From NCBI GenBank assembly GCA_030248295.1, contig JASANH010001481.1, positions 124,001 to 188,000 of the forward strand: 64,000 nucleotides of DNA, read 5' to 3'. How positions within the stretch are numbered: position 1 is the stretch's first letter; each line of letters begins with the position of its first letter. This document shows, piece after piece, positions 34,266 to 46,000 of the stretch. The position numbers and the translations under genes are program-made. Below the pieces are notes generated by a model. That model ran no database searches. It was not told the origin of the DNA and worked only from the letters and a program-made list of their open reading frames with translations. Source of the stretch: Mesodorylaimus sp. YZB2_4. Its lineage: Eukaryota > Nematoda > Enoplea > Dorylaimida > Dorylaimidae.

Positions 34266-35048
34266 GGTCCTTCCCTTCTTTTTCTAACCTTAAAAAAACC
34301 AAAGCACAATGTTCACCAATGCGTCGCCTCGGAGTGAAGATGAGGCAATGAGGCATTGACGAGACTTACGACTGGCCTGCTCCTACCTGGGCGGGGGTAG
34401 CACGGAGGGAAGCGAGGCAAGGAGATGGATGCTTGGTTGTGAGCTAAAGAGTTTTACTTCGACAAAGACCCTCTTCCTTCTTCGCAGACCTGGCCAAGGC
34501 TTGTTTGGCTTCCTCGAACAGCTTCTCACTGTGTACACAGAAGACAGGCGGGGCGAGGAGAGTTGTTGAGAAAAGATGAGTTTTCGTGTGTGGAAAGAGA
34601 AAAGAAACTTTTGATTCAGATAAGCTGAAAATGAGTTGGACATGGTAGCCGTCGGCAACATATGTGCATATCATGGGTTAGTCATGCCTCGAATTCATCT
34701 GGATCCCTGATACCTTATGGGTGACCCGCAGTTTACGAAACCAGCGCAAATTTTCAACGAATAGAAAGCACTTTGAAAAGAAAGACTTCCCACTCTTTTA
34801 GCTGTAATTTGAATTTAGCGTCACTTGCTGTACGCAGCAGTAATACCCAAGCATCACATCTTAGGTGTGCGCGCGCGGGCGGAATACAGTAACCTCATCT
34901 CGTCGATCGATTTGTGTGTCATCGAATTGATTGATCAGAGCCGCGATCGCGCTTCCAAATCGATTCAATTAAATCATTCTCCACATTTTTCGTAACAATT
35001 CTGAAAAGAATCAAGATTGTCTCGATTCAGGCCTGACCAGGAGAACAA
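34266..35048. other. intergenic region between divergent genes
   Basis: Shared upstream region of the two-exon gene (-) and the BTB gene (+). Short open frames on the minus strand at 34383-34674 have no recognisable domain. No supported gene. Confidence 0.4.
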
Positions 35049-35894
35049 ATGGAAAACACTGTCGATTTCTCGCAACCATCCGACGAACGCAACTTGGCCT
35101 TAGAAGTGGAAGATGAAAAGCTTTGGGTCTCCCGTGAAACATTGGCTTTATACAGTCCAGTTTTTAAAACGATGTTTTACGGCGATTTCCGAGAATCGCA
35201 CGAAAACACGATCAAACTTCCTGGAAAGAAATTATCAGATATTCGTGAATTATTACTCGTTTTAACTCCACCAATTTTGAAACCAATCGATTCAGAAAAT
35301 GTCGACCTTATGTTAGATTTATCTCGAGAATATTCCATCGATCGCTTAAAAGGTCAATGTAATCATTTTTTACAAAAATCTCTTCGGAAATCAACATCGG
35401 GCAGTGATCGTCATTTAGATATTTTAGTATTGGCTTGTAAATACGAAATGATGGAATTGATGGAACAATGTATCCCGAAAGTGGCTCAGTTGCCTGAAAG
35501 TGTAATCGATAATCGTATCAACGATTTACCAATGGGTGTTGTCGCAGCTTTGTATCAAGTGAAGCTGAAAAAATGGAAAAAGCACGTTCATCACGAATTA
35601 TCGGGTCCTCCAGCTCCGGCCTCGGCTCGTCCTCAATATAATGGCAGTAACGTGGGAATATTCGGGGTTCCTGGTCCGAATATGGTCGGCCATGCTACCG
35701 GGTCGCTTTCATATTTCTGCTCATCTTGTAACAGTACTTTTTCTTCGAATCAACAACGTATGACGTGCCGATTCTGTAAATCGACAGTTTGCGATGATTG
35801 CGTTCGTTGTCGTCCGTGTCCTAAATCGTTGGAACATGATGATTTATGCGAGTGCGAGGGTGAGTATAATCGGGAGTTACTAATGCGTCGTTAA
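35049..35894 (+). CDS. BTB-domain protein with C-terminal zinc motif
   Basis: 281 residues, one exon, ATG at 35049. A BTB/POZ domain occupies ~15-115 (LWVSRETLALYSPVFKTMFY and GDFRES are typical of its core). Such domains dimerise and often link targets to CUL3 ubiquitin ligase. A helical region follows (~115-180), then a Pro-rich linker. The C-terminal segment has paired cysteines (FCSSC, CRFC, CDDC, CRPC, CEC; ~222-270), consistent with a treble-clef or FYVE-like zinc site. No MATH or Kelch repeats are present. The start has an in-frame BTB strand within 15 residues, supporting it. Confidence 0.85.
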   Translation: MENTVDFSQPSDERNLALEVEDEKLWVSRETLALYSPVFKTMFYGDFRESHENTIKLPGKKLSDIRELLLVLTPPILKPIDSENVDLMLDLSREYSIDRLKGQCNHFLQKSLRKSTSGSDRHLDILVLACKYEMMELMEQCIPKVAQLPESVIDNRINDLPMGVVAALYQVKLKKWKKHVHHELSGPPAPASARPQYNGSNVGIFGVPGPNMVGHATGSLSYFCSSCNSTFSSNQQRMTCRFCKSTVCDDCVRCRPCPKSLEHDDLCECEGEYNRELLMRR

Positions 35895-37062
35895 TGGCGG
35901 ATAACCAGAAAAAGTTTCGATTTAAAATCTAAGAAACCATAGGTTTTATTCTTTGAACAAAAAGCAGCGCGAAATGACTCGTAGTAATTGTATATGGTTA
36001 CGAAGTACAGTTTTTCTTTGATTTTTTTCCAATTGCACTTTATTGGTTACGTTTCGCGATCATATTTGGCAGTTGTTTCTGTGCGCTCTCGCGTACGAGA
36101 TCAAATGTTAGTTTCTTTTTTGCTTTGTATCTTATGTTGTGTAGAAACCAGTAAAAAAGGATGGCCCTGACCAGCCTTTTGCGCCTTCACAGGAAGGATT
36201 TTCATTTATGTAAAACTGTCATTAGCGGGAAATTCAAATGCTGCGGTCATCAAGGTGAAGACTGTTCTCCAAAGCGAGAGAAAAGGGCAACCAAGAACCA
36301 TATTTTTACAAAACTGGTAAAATATGTTCTCAGATAGGGATTTGCTTGGAACCGCGACAAATGACTCGAACGACGGCAAGTGTTAACTCAAAGTCCCCAG
36401 CTGAAACGAGCTCAGTTTCAAAGAAGTTTGGCACCGCATATCGGAAGAAAATGCTCTTTTTACATTCCAACTATGCAGTAACTGAAACTGTGATTTAAGA
36501 ACAAAGAAAAAATGAAGAAGTCTGGTTTTTGAACTGATACTTTTCTTATTCTCACGGAATACCACAGTAGCAAATGCAAGCATACAGAAGTAATGAATCC
36601 ACGATTTCGCCTCTTAAAAATTCGCGCGTTTTCTACGTGCCTGAAAATCAGCCTGTGTGTCCTACTGTAACCGCAATTTTCGCCGCCATCTTGAATTTCC
36701 ACTTTAGCCATGATTGATAATTTAGCCGTGCTCGATTAGTAACAAAGTCAACAAAATGACAAAACTTTGGATCAGTGCAATGTGATCCCTCCGATATGAA
36801 TGAAATGCTATGGTAGTTCAGGTAAGTTCAAATTTTTTTTTGGATTTCGTAATCGAAAGCGTCTGTTTCTCTTGGTCCGCGTTTTTTTTAAAATTATCAT
36901 GAAGACTAAAACAGTTTTGAAATTTCCTTTTAAGTCTTAAATTAACAAAGGTACTCGTTTAAATTGTTATAGGTTGTCATGTAAAAAGTTTGAGGTTTTC
37001 CATTCCTTATTTAAGGCAACCTACGCAACCGCTGTGACTCAGTTTCGCTTTATCGGTGAGAA
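35895..37062. other. no gene seen
   Basis: Between the BTB gene and the RalGAP-beta gene. A dispersed repeat motif recurs near 36207-36240. The right part is AT-rich and presumably holds the promoter of the large gene, but no core element is clear. Confidence 0.4.
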
Positions 37063-40000
37063 ATGTACGACGATTGGTCGGACATCGATTTGAGTTGGGG
37101 CGAGGCGAGTGTTTTGGATCGATTGACGCCCGGAGTATCGCGTACAGTCACCATTTCTGTGGTCGAAGACTTGGCGAGACAAATAGCGGCACAATCCTGT
37201 TCGTTGACGAATGACACAGAAGTCCGATGGTGCATGCAGGTATCATCCGTTTCATTTTTCAATTTCACCAAATTTCAGAAGGCTTCATTTCTTTATCTGT
37301 TCGCAGACTTCGCCTTTACACAATTCAGGGGTCGGGTCTGATGCCAATCCGCTGAACCTTGAAAAATTCATTTTTTGTTGGAAACAAAAACAGCAAAAGT
37401 AGCAAAACGTAAATGATGCATTTTGATAAAAACCATGCAGAAAGGTTAACAAGAGTGATGCGTTTTGAGGATTTGGAATGAAATCTTGGCTTTAGCCCTT
37501 GAGTTTTTGTTTGTCCCTCCTCGACGTACTTTCCTTTTCAGGTTCTTTGCTACGGTCTCGGTTTGCCATTCTCCACCGACTATGTTACTATTCGCCACGT
37601 TGTAAAAATTTATTGCGAATGGTTGACATGTTTGATGGACGAACCGAGTATCGCCGTGCCACGTCCATTATTAGAACAACCAACCAAATACGCCCGCGAC
37701 ATAATCAATCATTTACACCATCTTTTCGTACCCCGAGCTGAATCTGGTTTGTTCCAATTTTAATTTTTCCAATCAATTTCTTACAAATACATAATTTATT
37801 ATTTTTTAACAGGTTCCGATGTTATTATTCGGCAAGCCAAGGAATGCCATTACGTACTTCGATGCTTGCAAGCGGTGGCTTTACGATGCAAGAATGAAAT
37901 CAAGGATGAAATTTGGCCGGAAATTTTACGATTTTTATTAAGCGTCAATGATGCACTTTTGTCGCCGCCTTATGAACCAGGTATGATTTGTCTAACGGTC
38001 ACTACGGGGTCACGTCGAAATTTGGATTTTCATCTGGAAGCGTTTTTGACCTCCGAATTTTGACGTGATCTGACTTGAAGAAAAAGGTGTAAAATCGATG
38101 TTGGAATATTGAAAAAGGAGTGTGATATTCGGATTCAGCAGCCGCATTATAGGAAAGGGCGGCCACAATTCTGGACCTCCAGCAACTATGTGAGAAAAGT
38201 CGAAATTCTTGATTGCAAAGGGGGACCTTTAGAAAAGGAAAATTTCGATTTCCTAAATAATTGAGGGTCCAGAATTTTGGGTACCCCGCGTGCTGAATAT
38301 GCATGTCATACTCTTTTTTTCAATATACCGACATCGATTCTAGAGTGTACTTCGTCTTACTTGGAATCAGCATGGAAGCAGTGCAGGTGTAGTACGCCAC
38401 CCTCACCTCCTGGATGGTGCCTTCCTGACCGCGGGGAGCTTCCACATATAGGAGGGGGAGTTCGATTGGTCGGTTGGTCTTCTAGATCTTGGGTCATCTT
38501 CACTCGATTCTCCCCCATTTTTGAACAAAGCTGACAACTTTTTACTGTCAGCACTTTAGGTGCATCATTGTCATACACTAATACCATTCGATCATAAAGT
38601 TCTGTGGGCTTCAAGCCTTGTTTTGTTGAAACTTGACAGACTGATGCGCAAAATTTGTCGAATTCGTAACTTCTCTGACCCACCTCCACATTGATGACCA
38701 TATTTCAAGAACGCGTGAATGGATCTGCGTGATTTTTTGCAGGGGCTCTAGTTGGATGCGTGGCAGTGTACAATGCAAAGTGTATACAGCGTTTGTTTTT
38801 GGGCTGGGCCCCCACCTGCCCCAATTTCCTATGGGTTTTGCCAGTTGCCAGCCAGCAGTCATGATGACGGGTGCGGCAACGTATGAGGCGATCAACTCAC
38901 ATGGCAGGCTCACGTGGAGCTGCTCCGCTGGAGCATCACCGCAGAGGGCATCCTGCGCCAGAATCGGCGTTTCCGGATGATAGAGGGCAAGAACGGAGGG
39001 CCCCGACTGGCAATTAGGACCAGTTTTCTCAATCGAGGGCACCATTTCCACCTCCAATTTAATTCCTGGTGAATCGCCCTCAGCCAGTTCTCTGAGAACG
39101 GGTTTTATAAACTGACGTCTTCAGCCAGAATAGAACTAAGGCGTTTCTGTCAGGGTTGCCCCCAATCAACCTCTAACAAGCCAAATGAGCCGCGCTCCTA
39201 TGTGGACAGAAGGTGGGTGGGGTCGAAACTTGCAAAAAAAACGTCGATGTCATGCATGGGCGGCCAGTCCAGTGGGTTGAAGTGTCGATCCTAGCTGCCT
39301 GCATGAAGAAATGACTGAACGCCAGAGAAAAAATTTTGGCGGGAATTCAAAATTCCGATCCGGCCGACCCACAGCTTTAGTCGGTTCCCCAAACTGATCC
39401 GTCCCGGATCGGTGGGTCGGTCGATGCTGGGTGCAGCTCACGCGGAAGGTACTGAGGCTATGAACTTTTGAACTCCCTACGTAACTCACTGTCTCCCTCC
39501 AGCCTCGAGCAGTCAAAGACTGGTGAAACATCAACAAGACTGGTCTACATCCCACCGTGTCTCTGTGGCCCCTCGAGAATCTGGCCATTCCTTAGCCTGT
39601 GGATCAGTGTCCCAGAGAGAGAGGTAGCATTCGTTCATGATCGGGACTCGCTCAATCCCGACCGTGATCAGGTTTTCTAAGGAGTGCTTTTTCCGCTTTT
39701 TATTCGTTGTAGATGACCTACAACCCACCCTCAGGAGCCAGCAAATACAGAGCAAAAAACTTCATTTCCTTTCATAATTTTCAGTGCAGTATTTATCATT
39801 GCATTCAAAATCGAGGGAACGAAAAGCAAAAAATCAGTCACCAATAAGCACACAAATCCTTTGCTTCCTCAACATCAGTTCAATTATCCGCTAAAGCTTC
39901 TCCAGTTTCCCCTTCTCAAACATGTCCACAGCATTAAATCCCGATCATTTTTCATCATGATCGGGAGGGGCGATCCCGACTGGGATTGGGATCCCAAACG

Positions 40001-43000
40001 AACTCGAGAAGGGTGATGTGAGAACACAGTTGGGGCCTTACCCCTGCGAGCAATGGATACAAGCTGGCAGCACGAGCAGCAGTGCAACAGTCTGAGGCGT
40101 GGCCCGGCTGTCCCTGGGTGGGGGATCTGTTGTGAGAACTGAACTCTGCCTGCACAATTCCCCACCTCCAGCAACCATAAGTCCATAACGGGGCTCGTTT
40201 TAGTTCCCTGTTGTAACACCTAGAGTGGGGGGGGGGGGGAATAGTAAATCTCCTCTGGCTGGGAAACATCATCCCAGCCGGACCTCGCCTTGCTCCAGTC
40301 CAGTTGGAGTTTTCGTCCCGTCGGCCACACTCGTGCGCCTGCCAGGCTAGGCTACGCTATTCTTCCTTACTATCAGTCCAATATGGCTTTGTTTCCAGAC
40401 GATATCAGCGATCAATTATGCGCCCGTACATTAAGCGTTTTATTTGAATTATGGATATCGGCCTGTTTCAATGGTCAATTTCCAACGCCATCTTTTTGGA
40501 AGACATTTCGTTCGCTGTGTCACAATTGGCGTCATCGGATTCCATTGATCGATCAATGGGCCAGAGCGTGTTTCGTTTTGAGTGCTGCGCAATTAAAGAA
40601 CTTATATGGACCAAATTATTGTAAAATGAAAATTGGTAAGTAGAAATTAATTTTTTGGTAAAAATAAAGCAGCATCGGTCGACCCGACCCAACCCTGCTC
40701 GTTTATTTTGTGGCGGGATAATAAACGACACCGGCAGTCAGGAGTAAAGGGGTGGGTTTGAAAGGCCGTTTTGGCGGGAATTCAAATTTCAAAACCGATC
40801 GGTCGATGATGGCAAAAACTTGACATAATATTTTTTTGTAGCAATCGAGGACCAAAAACTTGTTCCATCGGACGCTGATCCTCAATTAGTGGCGCAAACT
40901 TGGTTTCGTTTGTTGCACATAATTGGTAGTCCGGCTGAAATTCTCGATTCGCATAATTTCGATTCATCGCCTAGATTTCGTGAATATATTGGAAATCGGA
41001 GCGAGAGCGGGGTCATGGACCCGTCCCAGCATCCATGCTTGTATCATTTGCCCTATTGTTTCTTTCGTGCAGTCTCTTGCATCAATTTGTTGGTTAGCGG
41101 ATTTTTGGGTAAGTTAATTGTGGATTGAATGATTTATGAAATTCTAAAATTCTGAATGTGTTTTTTGGGTTTTTTAAAGCAAAACATGATACTTTTGATG
41201 GAGAAAACGATTTTCATAACTTGAGATTTTTTATTGGAGGAAACGATTGCTAACATTCAGAAATCACATTCTACAAAATGGTTTTAAAAAATTCTGAAAT
41301 TCAATAATCGTGAATTTTAGGGAAATTATTTCTGAGACGAAATTGCATTTTTTGGGAGAAATGATATCTAAAATTCAAAAATTTCATTTGGAAAAATGGA
41401 TAATAAAATTGAGAAGTTCATTTCTTATCAAAATAATTCTAAAATTCAATTTAGCATTTTGAGAAAATGATTTCTAAAATTTTGAAATTCTAAAATCGCA
41501 GTTTTGGAAAACTGTAAAAACCTTTAATTTTTTGCTTTGTAGGAGAGCAAATTGATTGCACTTTTCGCGGACCTGATACGACGACCGGGAGTGATACGCT
41601 ATCGAATTATGGGCCACAATTGATCGTTCCGCAACAATCAGCCGCCCCGCCAGCCTTACGTCGAGGAACGAATATTGGCAAGCCGAAGGATACGAGATCG
41701 CATAGTGTTATTGTGAGCAAAAGTTCCATGGCACCCTCGCCAGTCAATTCTGCTCCGGCCGACTCGCTACTGATTACTAATGTCTTGAAAAGTAAGATAT
41801 GCCTTATTTGGGTTTTAGATGGATGGAATTACCAAAAATATCGATTGATCTTTGAAATTTTGATTTCTATTTGGATCAGCTTGGCAGGACTGATTTTTTG
41901 AGAATTTTGGTTTTCAGTGTTCAACGATCAAAATTTGATCGTTTGATCGAGCGAATGTTAAAGACAGGCTTTCTGTAAGGTTCGACACGTGCGAAACAGG
42001 TCGCCAAGCTTCAATTTTTGACCCCCTTTTTTATATGTGAATAATTAGATGCACCCATTCGTGGTGATAGTGACGCAAAAAATGCTTTTTGTGAACACTC
42101 GATTTTCACGCGATTATCCAAAAAAACACGTTTTTTTTGAAAGTGCTTTAGCGATATCGGCCATAACTCACTAATTTTCTGGTCTTTCTGATCAACGACA
42201 CATCAGCGTGTTCGAAAATGGACGAAGAATCGAATGTTTGTCGCGAAAAGTTTTCATCTTTCACCTGTCTCGAGATATTGAACGCTAAAGTCGGAGGTAC
42301 CCTCACTGTCTCCCAGTTAGCATAAACGAGCAGGAGGTCTAAAAGTCGTCTATTTCGAGGGCGCATCCGACTTTAGCGCTCAATATCTCAAAACAGGTGA
42401 AAGATGGAAACTTTTCGCGACAAACATTCGATTCCTCGTTCATTTGCGAACACGCTGATGTGTCGTTGACCAGGAAAGACCAGAAAATCAGTGAGTTATG
42501 GCCGATATCGCCGAAGCACTTAAAAAAAAACGTTTTTTTGTATAATCGCGTGAAAATCGAGTGTTCACAAAAAAAGCATTGTTGCGTCACTATCACCACG
42601 AATAGACGAATCTAATTCACGCATGAAAAAAGGGGTCAAAAATTAAAGCTTGGCGACGCCTGGGTCGGCCCTAACAGAAAGCCTGTCTTAAACTTTGACA
42701 ATTAATTATTCACTTGCAATATATTAATAATCGATCAAAATTGATTATTATGGCCATTGAAAATCATTAATCAATCAAAATCTTTAAAAATTGATAGGCC
42801 AATGTTTTACAATTGATCGACAAATTTTTATCCATCATTAATTGCCCAATTTTGATCTAAATTGATCACGTGATCAATCAACTTGATTCCGTGATCAATC
42901 AACTTGATTCCGTGATCTATCAAATTGATTGCGTGATCTATCAAATTGATTGCGTGATCTATCAAATTGATTCCGTGATCAATCAACTTGATTGCGTGAT

Positions 43001-46000
43001 CTATCAAATTGATTGCGTGATCAATCAAATTGATTGCGTGATCAATCAAATTGATTGCGTGATCAATCAAATTGATTGCGTGATCTATCAAATTGATTGC
43101 GTGATCTATCAAATTGATTGCGTGATCTATAAAATTGATTGCGTAATCAATCAATTTGATCATTGATTGATCAGCAGCTAGCTAAGCAGAGCAGCTAGTG
43201 TAGACTGATCTTAAAGATAATAGGTCTGTAATTAATGAATTTTTGTGATTTTTAGATTCGCCAGCTCAATATAGAATGAACGTAAGTCATTCTTCCATTA
43301 AGCCGAGCGTCGATAGCCTTTTGCGTTTGTTCGGAGAATGGTTGTTCCTGTGCGCCGCTGTGAAACCAGTTGAACATAAACGATCGTGTCAGGAAGGTGA
43401 GTGATTGGGGCCATTCGTAATGGACATTCAGGCTACCTGTGGGGGGGGGGGGCTGGAGCCAAGATAGGCGTCTATTGTCCAAACTGGCGCTTAGAAAAAA
43501 CTATCACATGTTGCATATAAAAGAAGTATTATTTGGGGGAAAATGTATTTGGCACGACGCTCTCATCAGCGTGCCCTGCTCCCTCTCTTTCACTGTCTAT
43601 CAGACTACTTCAGAGGACAGGAGAACTGGGATTTTTTTGGGGGGGGGGGTCAAGTGGATGAGAAGCGGACAGGGGGTGGTTTGTTGTGGTCCTCTATGGA
43701 TGGCCCCATTTTGAGTTGTGAATCGATGAAACTTGGCAGTTTTTGTTATTAAAGATACATGGTCTCAAAAATCGATGAATTCAACGCATTCAACATCGGA
43801 TGGTGGTGCTGATGCATTGTCTGTTGTGACGCCCATGTCGAAATCGAGTAGTCAATCGGAAGGATTGAATCGATTATCCAGCGATAATTTGGGCGGCGTG
43901 CATGGACTGCATGCGGGCAAGGCGGAAGCGGCTGCGGCCTTGTGCAAGTATGCTGTGCTGAATTTTGGGTCCATTGATTAGGAGAGACTGAGAAGAATGG
44001 TTTTTTCAGGATTTTATGTTCTCGAACATTCTCGGAACGAATAACGGAGAATCACGTGGCGAAATTTTGCGCTGTGCTGTTGGATTCGTTCAGTCATGTA
44101 AGTACGAGGGGTGTGGGGGGGGGGGGGGGGCTAGTCTCTCTCCACACTCAGCATCCATTTCTTCAGACACACTCGCATGTGTGAAGAAGAGAATTTTTAA
44201 ATGGGGTGGGTTTTAGTGTCGGGGTTCATACTAGGCTGAAAAGCTGGGGAAATCGGGGGAACTGTGAGAAGTTGTATTTGGAGGTTTAAAATTTTGAATC
44301 ACCACCCTTTTCTGACATAGTGGAGAAAAATCGATTTTTAATTATTCAGATCCATCAGATTTTTTAAAATTGTTTGATCAAATGAGGATAATCATTCTGT
44401 AAATCAGGTTTCGTCGTCATGGGACAGCGTAAAAAATAATTGGGGGGAATCGATTTTTCTGGGGATAAAAAGTCATTTTCGACTCCCTTTGTGAACCCTC
44501 GGGTGGTCAGGTTAGAGCAGGATTTAGCAAGTATTTTTTGTGATTTTTTTGAAAATAATAAAAAAGGTAAAATTGGGTTTGTTATGATTAGAAATGCAGC
44601 ATATGAAATCTAGCTCCTGGTCAGAGGAGTTGAAATTTTCTGGGCGCTTGAAGAGGGGTCTAGGAAGCAAAAAAAGTTTTTGTATTTGTTGAGTACTCCG
44701 AGGAAAAATGAAAATTCTTCTCGGTTTGAAACCTAAAATGCAACCTTTCATAGTTTTTAGTGATTTTGTTAAAAGATTCCCATTTCGCCCGAGTTTTCCG
44801 TGTTTGTTTTGTTTTTCGCTTCTCAGTGCTCAGAGCAATAATTTTTGTAGGACGACTGCGTGGCGCATGCATCGATCATATTTCATGGTGTGAACATTTT
44901 TCGAGTTGGCCTTCGAGGAGCGGAGTTGTTGGTGCCTTATTTTTTGGATTGTTTGGATCATTTCGTGACGGATCCTGAAAGGATGAGGTACGTAAGGACC
45001 GGGTGCTAGTAGGCAGTGGTAGGGATGGTAGAAGACGTAAGAGAAGAGTTGGAGTAGGATAAGGTTTCATTATGTTTTTAATAAGGACACATGCAAAAAA
45101 TAAGCCTTGAGCGGGATTCGAACCCCGCTTTAAGATACTGTACGAGTCTTGAGTCTTATCCACCTGTATGATAACTCAGCACCGTGTATGACGTGGACAT
45201 GTCCGAGGGTCTATCACTGGTAAGCCCGATATGACATGTCTACAGACCCGACATATGTGGCAGAGGAATGTGAAGGGGAGGACTGGAGCAACTGGAATGC
45301 CCACTATGCCTGGGACTGTGTCTACGTACGTAGTGAGGACAAGGTGATGGGTTGATGACGAAGTGTTTCTTTTTTGGCAGAGTTCACCCGAGTATTGCGG
45401 ATGTGGAATTACGTCGAGCGTGTTTGGATTTATTGTCCAGCATAATAGTGTACCCGACCCATTTCGGCACGTCGGCTTTCAGTGGTATGCAAATGAGGCC
45501 AGTCAAATGTTGGAGTTAGTGAGTCTTGAGTGTTTTCAGATATCAATCGTAATACGGAACAGCATACGTTCATTGGATTCCGATCACGTGTGCTGAGGAT
45601 ATTATTAAATAGTGTCAAATTGGAGACGGATACGACCAATATACAAATCACATTGGGTAGGTACATACTCGTGCTATATGCAGTGCTTGTCCACCCAGCA
45701 TCCGAAGTATAGCCCCTAGCCAGGGGGAGGGGTCTGAAAGTTTTCGGGCGGTGAGGGTGGACCAACAGCACCATGCCAATTGGCCAGAATCCAAGTCGTC
45801 TCGGATTCATGGTCAAGGGGCTGGTTGTGGGGCCTAGGAACCGCTGTATGTTGCGTGCACTAGAAGTGCATGCCTGATACTGTAGGTGTAGGTGTAGCCA
45901 TAGCTGGGTTTCGAACCTGAGTGAGACGGCTATCGAAGTAGCACTCGTTTAGGATCAGGACTTAGATTGGGATTCAGTCAATCTTGTTCGGGATCGGGGC

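Noticed and set aside
42869-43162. CRISPR-like repeat array
   Set aside because: Units are contiguous without unique spacers, and the context is a eukaryotic intron.
42828-43163. Repeat protein of 7-residue units on either strand
   Set aside because: It is just the 21-bp minisatellite read in a frame without stops, inside an intron; 21 being a multiple of three explains it.
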